From positions 59,730,899 through 59,794,898 of the forward strand of contig OZ034968.1 in NCBI GenBank assembly GCA_964030785.1: a DNA stretch of 64,000 bases, written 5' to 3'. The translations under genes and the position numbers were made by a program. This document shows positions 22,433-34,411 of this stretch, in pieces. Numbering within the stretch: position 1 is the first letter of the stretch; every line of letters begins with the position of its first letter. The notes beneath the pieces are model-generated. The model had not been told where the DNA came from, ran no database searches, and saw nothing but the letters and a program-made list of their open reading frames with translations. This DNA comes from Siderastrea siderea. Its lineage: Eukaryota; Cnidaria; Anthozoa; Scleractinia; Rhizangiidae.

Positions 22433-24269
22433 AGTTGAGTGAGAAATTGAGCCGTTTAGAGACCCTAAAACCGCCATTTTATGCATTTTTCGAACTTTTT
22501 AAATTTTCGTCCGTTAAATAACTCGTTGGAACTTTGGATTATTTTTTCTTGAATTAGCTTACCCAAAGGGATGTTTTGGCAAAATAAAAAAAAATTCGAT
22601 TTTTTCTGAGTGTCTTTCGATTCTCGATATTCTCAGAAAATGGCTCTTAATCGATATTTACTTAACATCAATAACACACATTTGCCTGCAAAAAAGTTAG
22701 AATGATTGAACGATAATTGAGGTAAGAATGCAAAGAAACTGCTGCAGTGCGATTGCTATTTTGCGTTATTTACCGTTTGTCAATTTCGTTGTGCCCAAAA
22801 TAAACAATCGTATATAAGTAGCTACAATTTCTGCACGAAAGCTAAAATACTCTCTGTTTTAAAATAAATATTTTTACATCGACCACGCTATCAGGAAAAG
22901 CTTTATAATAAATAAGGACGGTTGTTACAATGTTCGATTTTTTCGTAACGTTTTGTAAATTTAACCTGATCCAGCACGGATGGACAGTTGAATTCAGAAA
23001 TATGGGAAGTGTAGTTCACCATTACGAGCGGTCTTACATTGTCGTCAAATAAAAACAGGCCTCCATGAAGATGATCGGGAACGAGTTCGGATTTGGCAAG
23101 CAGTGACTACTTTTCTCGTAGTAAACTAACAAAACTCTCGCCTGGAGCAGACTGGTTATGGAAATGTCATAAATAACCAATATACTGAAATAGTTGTGTC
23201 GTTCAAGGTATTTATGTCTTTGGAGAAGTAGGAAACAGAATTCGACCATGATACATGGTCAGTGAAGTCTGTATAGTTTCTGAAAATTTACTGTCTTCTT
23301 CACCGATTCATTTGTGGCTTATGTGGTTATTGCGGTTCGTCAAGAACAAGAAAAACTAAAGCTAAGCTCAATACTCTGCACCGTACTTACCACCTAAGTT
23401 CGGCCTTGATTTCCCTAGCTTGTTTGCTTCACCGCAATTTGCTTCAAGGAGAAAAAAACACGATTAAAATCCAAGATTAACGTAAGTTGAAATCTTTTTT
23501 TTTCCTCTCGCAGGTGCTAAACTCTGAATCTTTCACAAAAATGTTCAGCCTATATAGTGTAAATTGGTGGCGATTGTGTATCACTCTTTAATCCCACAAA
23601 AACCCATCAGAAAACCTCTTATTCGAGTGCCGCTGCCAATCAAGACAACAGCCCCATTGAGAGCAGAGCTTGAATTGCATATATTATACAAAAGGGTTTC
23701 CGAGAAAGGTTTGTTTTTAACAGCTAGAATTATCCAGTAGGCGTAAACTGTACGAAAAAAATCAACAACATTCCAAATCTTCTCATTTTGAAGGAGACGC
23801 GATTATGCCAGGGCTTCATGTCTTAACCAATCAATTGAATCTTCTTAAAATACCTAATTTTTAAAGCACTAGGACGCTGGAAGTTCTATAGTTTCGGACT
23901 TAAATTAAGAGTTGTATTTCGATAGTTATTGGTTGATCAAGTAGGTGTTAAAACTGAAAAGATTGAATAGACTCTATTTTCTTTCTTCGTTCGCTGCAAT
24001 AATGCAATAACTGCCATTAGAAACCCATATTCTCATATATTCTCATTTACGATTCTAAGGATGTAGACTTTGGAGTTGACAGTTATATCAAAAGAACAGT
24101 AACTTCACTTTAGTCTCTACTGAGTTGCACGCCTTTCGGGAAAATTCCTTAGTCTATATTATAAGGAATAGGGTGTTGCTTAATTTATACTCACTGTCTG
24201 TTGCCTCAGAGTTCGCTATTACTTCGTTTATTAATTTTCTCCAGGACCCGTTTGAAAACCACATTTGCG

Positions 24270-25170
24270 AAAGGCTTCCTTGTTAAATATTTCTTTAATA
24301 AGCACTGAACACACGCTCCTGTGGTGCTGTTTATTACGCTGCACAAAGTGGTTCTGTTAAGTATATGGATGAAATCCTTAAGTGTAACCATTCAAATAAA
24401 AGCTGCTGAGCAGTACTTTCCTGTGGTACTTTATAATGCTGTACAAGTTGTTTCTAACTTTTTTCACGGTTCAAATAAAAGCTACTGAGTAGTACTCTTC
24501 TAAGGTACTGTTTGTTGGGTTGTACAAGATGGTTCTAACTGTAAATGGTTTGAACCGAGGAGTCATATCATAATTCGGTAAATTGTGATTGTCCGGGTGA
24601 GTGTAGTCCTGAGAAGGACTGTTTGAGGTGACATTGACTGACGTTTCGACAGCCAGAGCGGAAGTCATCATCAGAGTCAAGTGATGATGACTTCCGCTCA
24701 GGTCAGTCAATGTCACTACAAACAGTTCTTCTCAGGACTACACTCACCCGAACGATCACAATTTACCGAATTGGTTGTAACTGTTGAGTCTGTGGGAGAA
24801 ATCCCAAGGTGTTACCATTAAGCAGTACTTTCCTGCGGTGTTGACCATGTGTTAATTTGTAGGAGGTGCCACTAACCCTGAAGTGTAACCGTTCATGTAT
24901 AAGCTATAGTACTTTCTAAAGTACTATGTTTTTTAAGGTAATAGCACTTTCTTGCAATACTGTTTTGATGCTGTACAAGGTGGTTCTAAGTTTTGGGTCT
25001 GTGGATGAAATCCTAAAGTGTAACCATTCAAATGAAAGCTACTGAGCAGTACTTTCCTGTGGTGCTGTTTATTATGTTCTACAAAATGGTTCTAACTTTT
25101 GAGTCCTTGGATGAAATCCTAAAGTGTGACCAGTACTGAGCAGTACTTTCACTGACTTTCACTGCTATAA
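24270..25170. repeat. Tandem repeat, ~102-106 bp units, C1
   Basis: Successive diverged units carry GTGGATGAAATCCTAAAGTG, CATTCAAATGAAAGCTACTG, GAGCAGTACTTTCCTGTGG and TGCTGTTTATTATG. The array is interrupted by the inverted repeat at 24,542-24,773. The same array recurs at 42,880-43,410, and single inverted copies are scattered in block B. Confidence 0.8.
24542..24773. mobile_element. Inverted-repeat insertion with hammerhead-like core
   Basis: Two inverted copies, about 100 nt each, of one repeat. It is absent from block C3. An 11-bp direct repeat with one mismatch (GGTTCTAACTG / GGTTGTAACTG) flanks it. On the minus strand, 24,640-24,674 reads CTGATGATGACTTCCGCTC…GTCGAAACGTC. That has the order of hammerhead conserved cores (CUGAUGA … GAAA … GUC), and such ribozymes are known in Penelope-like elements. 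A decayed single copy lies at 61,290-61,490. Ribozyme activity is inference. Confidence 0.55.
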
Positions 25171-25439
25171 AACCAATGATGCGCGTAGCGCCGTTTGTTA
25201 CAATCACCTCATTTCCAAAAAGAGGAAGTGAAATATTTGTTTTATTTAATTCTCAGTTTCGATAATCTTTACTTTTTCGCGGTGAAAACTTTTGAATGCC
25301 GCGGTACTTGACAAAGCATCCAGTTTCCTTATAAGGCAAAAAGCAGGGCTATTCGCTGATAACCTGTGTGCGGCCGGAACCAATTGGAAGGCTGGAAATT
25401 TTAAGAACCGAGATTGACCATTTAATAACAGCTGTTATT

Positions 25440-26176
25440 ATTCAACAAATTGTCACTATGCCCATATATGGTAAGGAAGCCCTCAATATCTGTCATCCTA
25501 AATGACAGATATCCTGCGATATACGTAAATGACCATATTTGGAAGTGCACTGCAGATTTTCTTTCATTGCTTGTTTGGCGGCCATTTTGAAAAGCGAGGC
25601 AGTTTTAGCAGTGTTCTCCGTAAATTTTAACTCTCTGGAAGAAACTTTCCACGATTAAATGCTCTCAAAAAGTCAACAAGTATTTGCTTCAGCTCAGAGA
25701 GATATCCAGAGGTTGACTTGGAATTTTCATAGTGAGAACTCAACCAAGAAAATGCTATTGCGAACGAAGCAGCACACTTGCTCACGGAAAGTTGTAAAGA
25801 CTAAAGTTGAAAAGATTTTAATTCACAGAAAGAGGACTTATTCTCGGTAAGGTAGCAATCTTTTTTTTCCTTTGTCTTGTCATTTCCAAACATGAGTTTG
25901 TAAATCAGTCTTTTTAAGTGAACGGTAGTAAACTTCGATTTCTTGAAGTTCTGTTTTGATTTTTATTAAGCTTATGTTGCTAGCTTTTAGCGTTTTTATC
26001 ATAGAGCCGTAGTTTTTCTCGTTCTGAAAATGGTAGGCGATGGAAATTTGTTGAATAATAAAACAATTATCCTGCTTAATCTTGCGGAATATCCCCTGAT
26101 TTAGCCAACTCGGCCTACGGCCTCGTCGGCTAAGTATCAGGTGATATTCCGCGCGATTTCGCAGGATAATTGTTAA
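25440..26176. mobile_element. C1-specific insertion ending in a hairpin
   Basis: Block C3 reads straight from AACAGCTG into ATAGCCTGTTAG (about 43,705), so about 740 bp are inserted here. The right part is a hairpin at 26,062-26,175: AACAATTATCCTGC… arms around the apical sequence CTCGGCCTACGGCCTCG. A 63-codon frame at 25,659-25,850 shows no recognised domain. The target duplication is unclear. Confidence 0.6.
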
Positions 26177-26439
26177 ATAGCCTGTTAGTAAGGAGCCAGT
26201 CAGAAGGTGCGTTTGCTGATATTTAGTGTTCCTCCATGTAATAAGGGTCATTAGCCTGGAAGCCTCGGGCAAAAGTACTGAAGATACCAGGAAACGATTG
26301 TAAAACAAATCCTGCAGATATTCCTTAACGGGTTTGTGTTCGTCTTTATCTGCCCCTTGGTGTACGTGTTTCCGAGACTGAGGATTATCCATCCACACAT
26401 ATCAGTAGCATTAAAATCCTTAAAGATCTGAGATATAAC

Positions 26440-27768
26440 GAACACAGTCTCCTAGACGACAATATAATTATAATATGTCACTGGAATGTTTTCGCTTCTA
26501 ATTGCCGTACGCTAAACCGAAGATTTTACGCAAAAATTAGGCCCATTAGTTTTGAACAGAGTCATTAAAATCCCCCTCCCCCCCCAAAAAAAAAGAAAGA
26601 TGTTCAGGACCTATGCAGTGTTTTAGCTGGTATATGGGGAAGAAATCGTTCTACGTCAAAAGGATTTTATTGACGAACAACATAATTATCATAATACATA
26701 TATGTGGAACATTTTACACTAAAACAAGGTTCATTAGAAAGAAAAATTCAACAAAAGCCCTATGATATGAGATATACAAAAAGGATCTTCTGGACGAACA
26801 ACACATATAAAATATAATTATACCAGTGTTTTCGCTGTTACTAACGTTTCGGCGCCAAAAGTAACTCGTTTTCGGCAAACAGTTTCACTGATCTCACCAA
26901 GAGCTCCGAAAATCTGAAACACATGTATCACAAACTCCAAATATTACAACTCCTTGGTTTACTGAATAAGCTTTTCGGTCTGATTTGGTTTAGCATCGCT
27001 GGTTTTGCATGTTTTCCGTGAAATAAATAAAATTGAACTTAAACTGCATTAACAAGGAATTAAGGGACAAAGAGTCTCGACAAGGTATCAAATGTGGGCT
27101 GTTATAAAGTGTTCTACGTTAGCATAGTACATGTATTACATGTTTGATATGTTTGCCGTGCGAAAGACATTGAAAGCTGAAACCAGGCTCTCGAGCTAGA
27201 GATAAACAGATTGAGGCGATCCTTTGGAAGGAAACAGCTACTAGGGTTTTTTTCGTTTGTTTACCGTGCGGAATACATTTTACGTCAAAATCAGGCTCTG
27301 AATCTGAGAATCTGAACAAGTTCACCAAAAACTCTCGAGATACGAGATACGAGATACTCAAAGGCAGTTCACCAAAAGTCCCGACTGGATATGAGGTAAT
27401 CAAGGAGGTATTCAAAGACTATCTTCTGCAGGTGTTTTCGCTAGTTTACCGAGCGGAAGAAATTTCACGCTAAAACAAGGTTTAACTGAGATAAACACTT
27501 ACAGATTCACTACTGTAAATGCCACTAGATATAACAAATATACAAAAAAGGTCCTCTAGAAGAAATATATAATTATAGAGTGCTTTTCGTTTTCAATTGT
27601 TTGCCTAGCCGTGCAATAATTCGTTTCTCGCCAAAATCATGCGCTAAACAGATTTACAAAATAGTAGGTCCGAGAACTAAGATGTAAAAAAGGTTCTCCC
27701 GAATCAATCATTGTGGGGTACTTTTGTTTGTTTAACGTGCGAAAAACGTTCAGTTTACTACCAAATTC
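26440..27768. repeat. Degenerate tandem repeat, ~130-160 bp units, C1
   Basis: Repeated passages such as GTTTTCGCT, CGCCAAAA(T)CA(GG), GAGATATACAAAAAGGATCT and GACGAACAACA(C)AT recur five or more times with heavy divergence. The array is preserved in C3 at 43,960-45,383. No coding potential is seen. Confidence 0.6.
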
Positions 27769-30585
27769 TTAATTAACCCTTTCACTCCTGAGAGCGTTCA
27801 GAATCAGAATTCAAGATAAAACCTTAAATTTAATTTTAAAAATAATGAAAACAAAACAGCAGCTGGTAGCACAGGAAAGTCAACCCCTCAAAAGCTTTCA
27901 TTTGAATGATTACACCGTGGGATTTAATCCACAGATTCAAAAGGTACAACCATATCACAAACTTCTGGGTTAAATGTGGAGATAGCGAGGTCACTGGATT
28001 GCTAATGCTGAATGAAGCGAGCGCAGCCCATAATAGATGAGCAGCTTTCCCCCGAGAAGCCATGCGGGAGATGCATCTCGCACAATGGCGTTCTCAGTCC
28101 ACTGTCCTTTTCACTTTCAACAGAAGGGATGCATGAAATATGTTAAACTAAATAAATTACTAGCAAGCACTTTCAGGTAAACAGACATCATTTATGAAAA
28201 GACTTAAATAAAAAAGGTTTTGATGCCGTAATTAGTTCATTAAAGCGGCTGCCCTAGCAACAGAAGTCGAAGTATGACGCTCGACGCCTTCTTTTTCTGT
28301 ATTCGAAAGGAGCGTTTTTCTAAGAACCTCCATGCTACTACCGTAAAAGGTATGTAAGAATTCTGCGTACTTTACATCGCTCTGAGAAGTTATATTTTTT
28401 GTCCCCAGAGGCCGCGATCGTTTTGGTCAGTGCAAAGGAGATTCTGGTAGTCACTCCATGTATGGAGATCCTTGGTGCCGACCAAAAAGATTAATAAAAT
28501 TTTTCATGAATCTCAAATAAATCGTCCAAGCTAGATTTATTGAAATCGCCCGGTTGCAAGAACTTTGATCCGGTATAAACGTTAACGAGTTTTCGGGAAA
28601 AAACAATATTTACTCACAGCAAGGTTTCTTTCAGCGATTAAAGAAATAATTTAACATTATCGTCCTCCGTAACAAAGACCACTCTTGTTTAAAGTGCTAA
28701 ACCTAATCCTTCGAAAATAGAATATAAATTGGCTTTCAGATATATCAATGACTGAATTGAAATGTGTCTTATATCACATATTTCGTCACGTTAACCACGT
28801 TATAACGAAGCTAGTTTCATACGTTAGGAAAAATTAGTCTCGAGCCTGTATTTCTTAAAAATGAACTATGGCCTGATCCACAAGGATTCAGATCCATCCC
28901 GTAAATAAAGAAACAAACAGTATTACTGCACATCAACTAGAAAGAAGTGAAGTAAGGTGAAAAAATATCACCCCCAATGATGAAACAAATACCATTTTGA
29001 AACTTTCCTTACAGAATGACAAGTACCATTTCATTTTATAACGGCAGTTTAGTTTTTTGATGGTGTGTTTGTAATTTTAAGGGGCCACATGTTAATGGTC
29101 TCTGTCAAAACAACGTAACAACCATAGCCAATTCGAGAACAATCGATTTTTCGTGTCAGAGAGAAGAACATTAATTTGGAGGGCCTTTCTTGGCGGTCTC
29201 TAACAATAGGCGAATATTTTAGATATTAAAGCTGTCCACTTTAAACACAAACCTTCAAGTTGGTCCATCCCTGAAGACTTCATGCAGCTAGCCTGGCTAG
29301 CGCGCGACATCGAGAAGCTAATATTGTGTTAGGGCAGGGGGAATTACAGACTATTCTTTTCATCGAAAGCTTCTTGGTTTGTCAGGCATCAAGCCATGAC
29401 ACACCTTTCAGATTGTCATCTATTTTACTACAGTGTTTTTCTTACGAGACAGTTAAGCATACCACACAAATCATTTCACAGTAGCAGGGAAAACCAAACA
29501 GACATTTATTCAGTCTTTTTCTTGGTTTGCGGTGTGGATTTCTTGCGTCACCGAGTGTATTTCGCAGCATGTCGAGAACAAGAAAGTATGCGGTATAAGG
29601 TACTCAAAAATGAAAGGCAAGGATGCTTTTTCATTAATTGTTGCTTAAGATTTGCGGACACTGAAACAGATAGGGATGCATGCAAAGATAATAAGATTCC
29701 CCATCGGACAATTTGTTAGGGAAGCTAATCCAGTTCTTTTTTCACTGACAGGTTCGGCATTCAGTGTGACATTATGATAAATAAACGGCGATCAGATATC
29801 ACACTGAAAAAAGGAAAAGCTTCTTTCAACAAAGACAACTGAAGAAAAGCATGTGTGTATAGAGTCGAACACTCGTGAAGATGCCAGAAAATGTTTGCAT
29901 TTAAAATGCGTTTTAACTGGAGACGTTTTAAAAAAAACCTCATGTTTCCCATAAGGCGACTTCGCTCGAAAAGCTAAATAACACTGAAGATATATCACTG
30001 TTTATGTTTTCACCTATTAATTAATTGCTATGTCCGACTTGTTAAGAAAACCTTTAACCTCTAACCACGACTGCCGAAGACCGAATTGTTATCGTGCGGA
30101 TATATCCAGTCCAACTGTGAACAGTAGCTTAATTTAACAGCAATGTTTTCACCTAAGTGACTTATTAAAAACCTTTTATCCCTCGACTGTGCGGACATCC
30201 AGTCAAACTATGAACAGTAGTTTATCTTAAGAACTTTTTAGAAGCAGTCAATGAACACACCATGGCATAAACACCTGTTTTATGATTAGAGATTGTTAAA
30301 AATGTCGTTTCGTCGTTTTAAGGAGCACTGCTGGTTGAACAGCGTTTGGAAAAAACCTTTAAAAGCACGAAACGATAACGGTTGGTGTATCCACAACAAA
30401 AATTATCGCAAGTTTCTTACGGCAACATAAAAACAAAAACAAATAAACAAACCAAAAAGACAACAAAGGAAAAACAGGAAAGTTGTGCTCAGAAGCTTTC
30501 ATGCGGTCACACCTTAAAGTTTCATCCACAGAATTAAGCGCTAGAACCACATTACTGGATTAAGTGGTTTGATTACAGACCAGAG

Positions 30586-31756
30586 CAGAAACTCATAAGG
30601 ACTTGAAACGTGTAACTCGCATATGTGGTTTTGACTGATGCTCGTAATTATTCATTTTCGCAAGTACCATATTTGGAACATGAGGAGAAAGAGAACTGGC
30701 CAAACAATTTCGTGAACGTCGTGACGTAATTTCACACCAAGTTCGCCCGCCTGCTCAAAGAATGGCTGACAAACAGGGGGAAAACAAGCCGACAAAGCTT
30801 TCAAACGTTGGAACGACAAAGCGAAAAGAAATACTGGTTTCGAAGAGCGAGCAGGAAATTTTTCAGGCAACAAAATTGGTAATTGAAACAACATCAAACA
30901 AACCGCTGGGGTTAGAAGTAGATCAAACTAGTCTAGCGTTGTGTTTACGATTTGTTACACCGTGGCACTATCAAGAAATGTTCACAAAAGGTAGGTTTTA
31001 CACGGAAAATTTTTGACACCAAAATATCAAGACATGATACAAAAATGTTTAACACAGTAAAATTGAAGTGAACCGTTTAATAATATTAAGTGTCATATGT
31101 CACACATTTTCGGTTGTTCGCGTACCAAAATCAAGCAAACAATTAAGAACTTAACTGAATAAGAAAGGACGACATTTTTTCGGCTTTGTAAGCTTACTAC
31201 ACAAAATAACATCGTTTTACCTGCAGTTGATGTAGCTCTGAGTTCAAGCAGCTCCAAATAATGTTCAAATAAAGGGATTGTAATGCAAAATAAGTTGAAT
31301 GTTTGATTCATTGTTGTTTTGACACGTCCGCGGCCTCTGAACCTGTAACCACTACGTTTTGTGTTCGTTTCCACTCTCCATCTTCAATGCTGAAATCATA
31401 CTGTAGCTTTAATCCACTTTGGACGATGAATACAACAATTTTTCAGGAAACGTCAAACCTGTACCACATTTTAGAACCAATATTTGGAAGTCTTTTTCAA
31501 AAAATTATTCTCGGATGTTCACTTCGGAGCAGTTTCATTGATCCATTCAGCTTTGCAAAGAAACGCTGCAACACGGTTTTGGCGCCTTTTTCTTTCAGTC
31601 ATGTGATCGATTATTTTCCCTTTTTTCCTTTCTCGTTTTTTTTCTCGTTCTTTCTTGATTTTTATGGTAACTAGTGATTGAGTTTTGAATCAACTGCGCA
31701 TTTGTATCGCTTATAAGTTCAATTTTCAACGGAAGCGAAATGAACTGCAACATCGT

Positions 31757-31787
<31 letters not shown>

Positions 31788-31853
31788 GTTTGAAAAATGA
31801 ATATTCACGAGCATCGAACGCGAGTTACACGTTTCAACTCGTTATGAGTTTCT
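30586..31853. mobile_element. hAT-like TIR element (8-bp target duplication)
   Basis: GACCAGAG at 30,578-30,585 is repeated at 31,854-31,861. The corresponding single sites in B1 (15,067-15,074) and B3 (38,292-38,299) read GACTAGAG. The ends are inverted repeats: (C)AGAAACTCATAA, then TTGAAACGTGTAACTCGC, and further inward TACCATATTTGGAA. An 8-bp duplication fits hAT elements; the family call is inference. No transposase core is visible, so it is probably non-autonomous. Confidence 0.75.
30762..30990 (+). CDS. First-exon-like ORF inside hAT-like element
   Basis: Starts MADKQGENKPTKLSNVGTTK and reads into FVTPWHYQEMFTKG, followed by a donor-like AAAAG|GTAGGT at 30,990. It is hydrophilic and lysine-rich with no recognised domain. 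It could be the first exon of an element protein or a captured host exon. No downstream exon is identified. Confidence 0.3.
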
Positions 31854-32711
31854 GACCAGAGTTAATCAACACCTTCATCAGTCCCAATCTTGAGAAACTG
31901 ATTCCTAACAATTAACTGATACACAGTACCTTCAATGACATTTACGAGAATTTGGCCATTCATCACGACAATATAATTGGATTTCCTTGATGATGAGTTT
32001 TTCTTCTCATCATCTGATTGCTCAACAATGCATTAAAATGGTAGCGAGAAAAATTTGTCGATATAAAATGCCGGATGCATGATAAATTCCGTCAAGAAAA
32101 TAACTATCTCCTTGCTGAGCGGGTTTGATTGCCACAGGAGAAAAAAACTTTTTTCTTACTTTTATGATGGCATTATAAAGAACAGTTACCGCAACTCTGC
32201 TAGGAATTTAAATGTATAAATTCCGGTAAAATAAGCTAAGCTCAGTCTGGAAACAGTATTCAACAGTCTAAGAGACAACTATACGCGTAGGGTCTTTGCA
32301 GAAAAAGTGAGAGTGATTTGTGCAGCTTAGAAAAAAAAAAAGAAAGAAAATTCATTAACCCAAAGCGCCAAGTATTCATAGCAACGCACTGTTCCTTTAG
32401 GTTTTGACAATTTCAGACATAAAAGTAGAAAAAAAACATTTGCACACGTTATTTACATAAAAAGGACTAATTTGTCGGCAAGAAAACTGTGGCCCAGTTT
32501 CTGTTGATGTGTCAACTAAACAGGCAATGAATAAAACGTTAACTAAAGAAACAGTTCATTGTCATTTTGAAAAAATACTGTTATGCTTTTAACACAAAAA
32601 AAATTTAAACTCGAAATTAAAAGGCCTATAAGAATGTGGCAAATTTGAAGATATAAAACACAACAACTAGTTTATTTACCAACTGAAGTTGGTAAACTGG
32701 GAAGGCCATAG

Positions 32712-33965
32712 TTAGTAATAACTTCTGACACCAAGTAAACGTCTGCTCAAAATTGGCGATGTTTGGAAAACTGTTTTCTTGTAGATTTTTTGCATAGCAG
32801 TTTATTGCTGCAGAAAAATATGGGTAAGAGCTATTTTAAAGCAAAAATAGAGTAGTTCAGGTAATAAATCTTTTTACGAAAAACAGCTGCTTTTAACATG
32901 ATAGACGCTTCGCCATCCATTTCCGTAACGAAAAGTTTTATTATTATCTTTATTATCTTTTCGTTTTAAGTCTTAAGAATATCCAACACTAAGAGTGTTT
33001 TTTGTCGTCGGCAACAAAAGGCCCTAAATTATCATGGTTTATAACCACCTTGCTGTGATCTCCATTGGATGAAACTGAGTTAACCTATTTGCGAGTAAAT
33101 CGAGTGTCGATTGTGGACAGGAAATGAGCATGCGTTGTTCATGAATCAAACGTGGTGATATTTAAATTCTGATTTCTGTGTATGAATCTGAAACGGCACT
33201 AATTATTTCTGCAGGTGAATTTTACACGTAAAACGTAAATATCAGTTTTTCAGCGGGTACTCTCCGAATATCCCTCCAAGTTTTGTTGTTTTGTGTGCAT
33301 ACGCAGCGGATTGATCCGATCATATTATTCGATGCTACAAGATAAACAACTGATCCTTTTAAGATTCTAAAGGGGTAATCACAGAACAGAACGCCGGAAC
33401 AAACGAACACAGTTCGATGGATGTCGCTTTGGCACTTGTCTGCTTACTGTATCTTCTTCTCGCCATTGACATAATTTGCGGATTTCAGAAATGGCGAGAA
33501 TCTCTAACACTGGACGAAAAGAAAGTTTCGCCTCGGAAAGACGACGGCATCGAGCAACATCGGAGAACTCGAAGCATGAGTAGGACTATGATGTTAATTA
33601 ACAGAAGCCTCAAAGGGTGATCAAACAGACTACAGAATTTACGAAGGATATTAAAAAAAAGTGGATTCCAGATTTTGAGCGCAAAATACCGTCCAGGTCA
33701 GTGGACTCACTAAGACTTTACCGACATAAAAGGAAGCCATTTTTTGGTAAAACCTCATGTTTGCGTGCCGACTTCAACAAAGATGAATATCACAAAACAA
33801 CATCACTTAGTTTTATCGAGAAGCCGAAAACATTTTTGGTGACTTGTTTACTAATTATCGACATAACTACGAGTGGAGCTCGCAGTTGAAAGATCAAGCA
33901 TAGAAGGAACAAAACGTCACAAAAAAAAACAGCTTGGACTCTAAGCCCCGATTTTAATTTCAAAT
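32712..33965. repeat. Duplicated block A, copy 2
   Basis: Direct repeat of 11,195-12,455; carries the mini-ORF at 33,417-33,620. It is joined to block B3 at the same sequence as A1 is joined to B1 (TTTCAAATAATTCTTAATTA). Confidence 0.85.
33417..33620 (+). CDS. Small secreted or membrane-anchored basic peptide, copy 2
   Basis: 67 codons, identical to 11,893-12,096 except Leu for Val in the RES(V/L)TLDEKK segment. It has the same strong N-terminal hydrophobic signal (residues about 1-22) and basic tail. An overlapping frame downstream (33,617-33,889) stays open here but is closed in copy 1, so that extension is not supported. The upstream 200 bp are AT-rich without an obvious TATA box at a fixed place. 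Function unknown. Confidence 0.5.
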   Translation: MDVALALVCLLYLLLAIDIICGFQKWRESLTLDEKKVSPRKDDGIEQHRRTRSMSRTMMLINRSLKG

Positions 33966-34411
33966 AATTCTTAATTAACCCTTTCACTCCTGAGAGCGTT
34001 CAGAATCAGAATTCAAGATAAAACCTTAAATTTAATTTTATAAAATAATGAAAACAAAACAGCAGCTGGCAGCACAGGAAAGCTAACCCCTCAAAAGCTT
34101 TCATTTGAATGATTACACCGTGGGATTTAATCCACAGATTCAAAAGGTACAACCATATCACAAACTTTTGGGTTAAATGTGGAGATAGCGAGGTCACTGG
34201 ATTGCTAATGCCGAATGAAACGAGCGGAGCTCATAACAGATGAGCAGCTTTCCCCCGAGAAGCCATGCGGGAGATGCATCTCGCACAATGGCGTTCCCAG
34301 TTCCACTGTCCTTTTCACTTTCAACAGAAGGGATGCATGAAATATGTTAAACTAATTAAATTACTAGCAAGCACCTTCAGGTCAGGAACAGACATAATTT
34401 ATGAAAAGATT

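Larger units (their letters stand above)
17649..22646. mobile_element. 4,998-bp palindromic element with TTAA target duplication
   Basis: TTAA flanks both sides (17,645-17,648 and 22,647-22,650). The ends are GAGCCATTTTC… and its reverse complement. The C3 paralogue has an uninterrupted TTAA at 41,216-41,219, giving the empty site. Outer arms 17,649-19,026 and 21,271-22,646 are near-identical inverted repeats of about 1.38 kb. The inverted match continues inward (19,713-19,915 with 21,074-21,270; about 19,960-20,205 with 20,680-20,912; 20,277-20,377 with 20,471-20,600) to a centre near 20,425. Arm-specific insertions lie at 19,027-19,712 and about 20,913-21,064. TTAA duplication suggests piggyBac- or Kolobok-type mobilisation. 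No complete transposase is visible. Confidence 0.85.
22651..27768. repeat. Duplicated block C, copy 1
   Basis: Direct repeat of 41,220-45,383. It begins right after the palindromic element and ends at CAGTTTACTACCAAAT, where it is fused to block B2. It contains two copy-specific insertions (24,542-24,773 and about 25,440-26,176) and two tandem-repeat zones. No gene is supported; frames differ between copies. Confidence 0.85.
27769..32700. repeat. Duplicated block B, copy 2 (partial)
   Basis: Matches the first part of B1 and B3. It starts at TTCTTAATTAACCCTTTCAC, directly fused to the C1 end, and stops near 32,700 after TTTACCAACTGAAGTTGG, where block A2 begins. It lacks the second half of block B and contains the hAT-like insertion 30,586-31,853. 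No intact gene is seen. Confidence 0.85.

Noticed and set aside
17649..22646. Palindrome as an assembly artefact
   Set aside because: TTAA duplication, an empty site in the paralogue, and different insertions in each arm favour a real element, though long reads should confirm.
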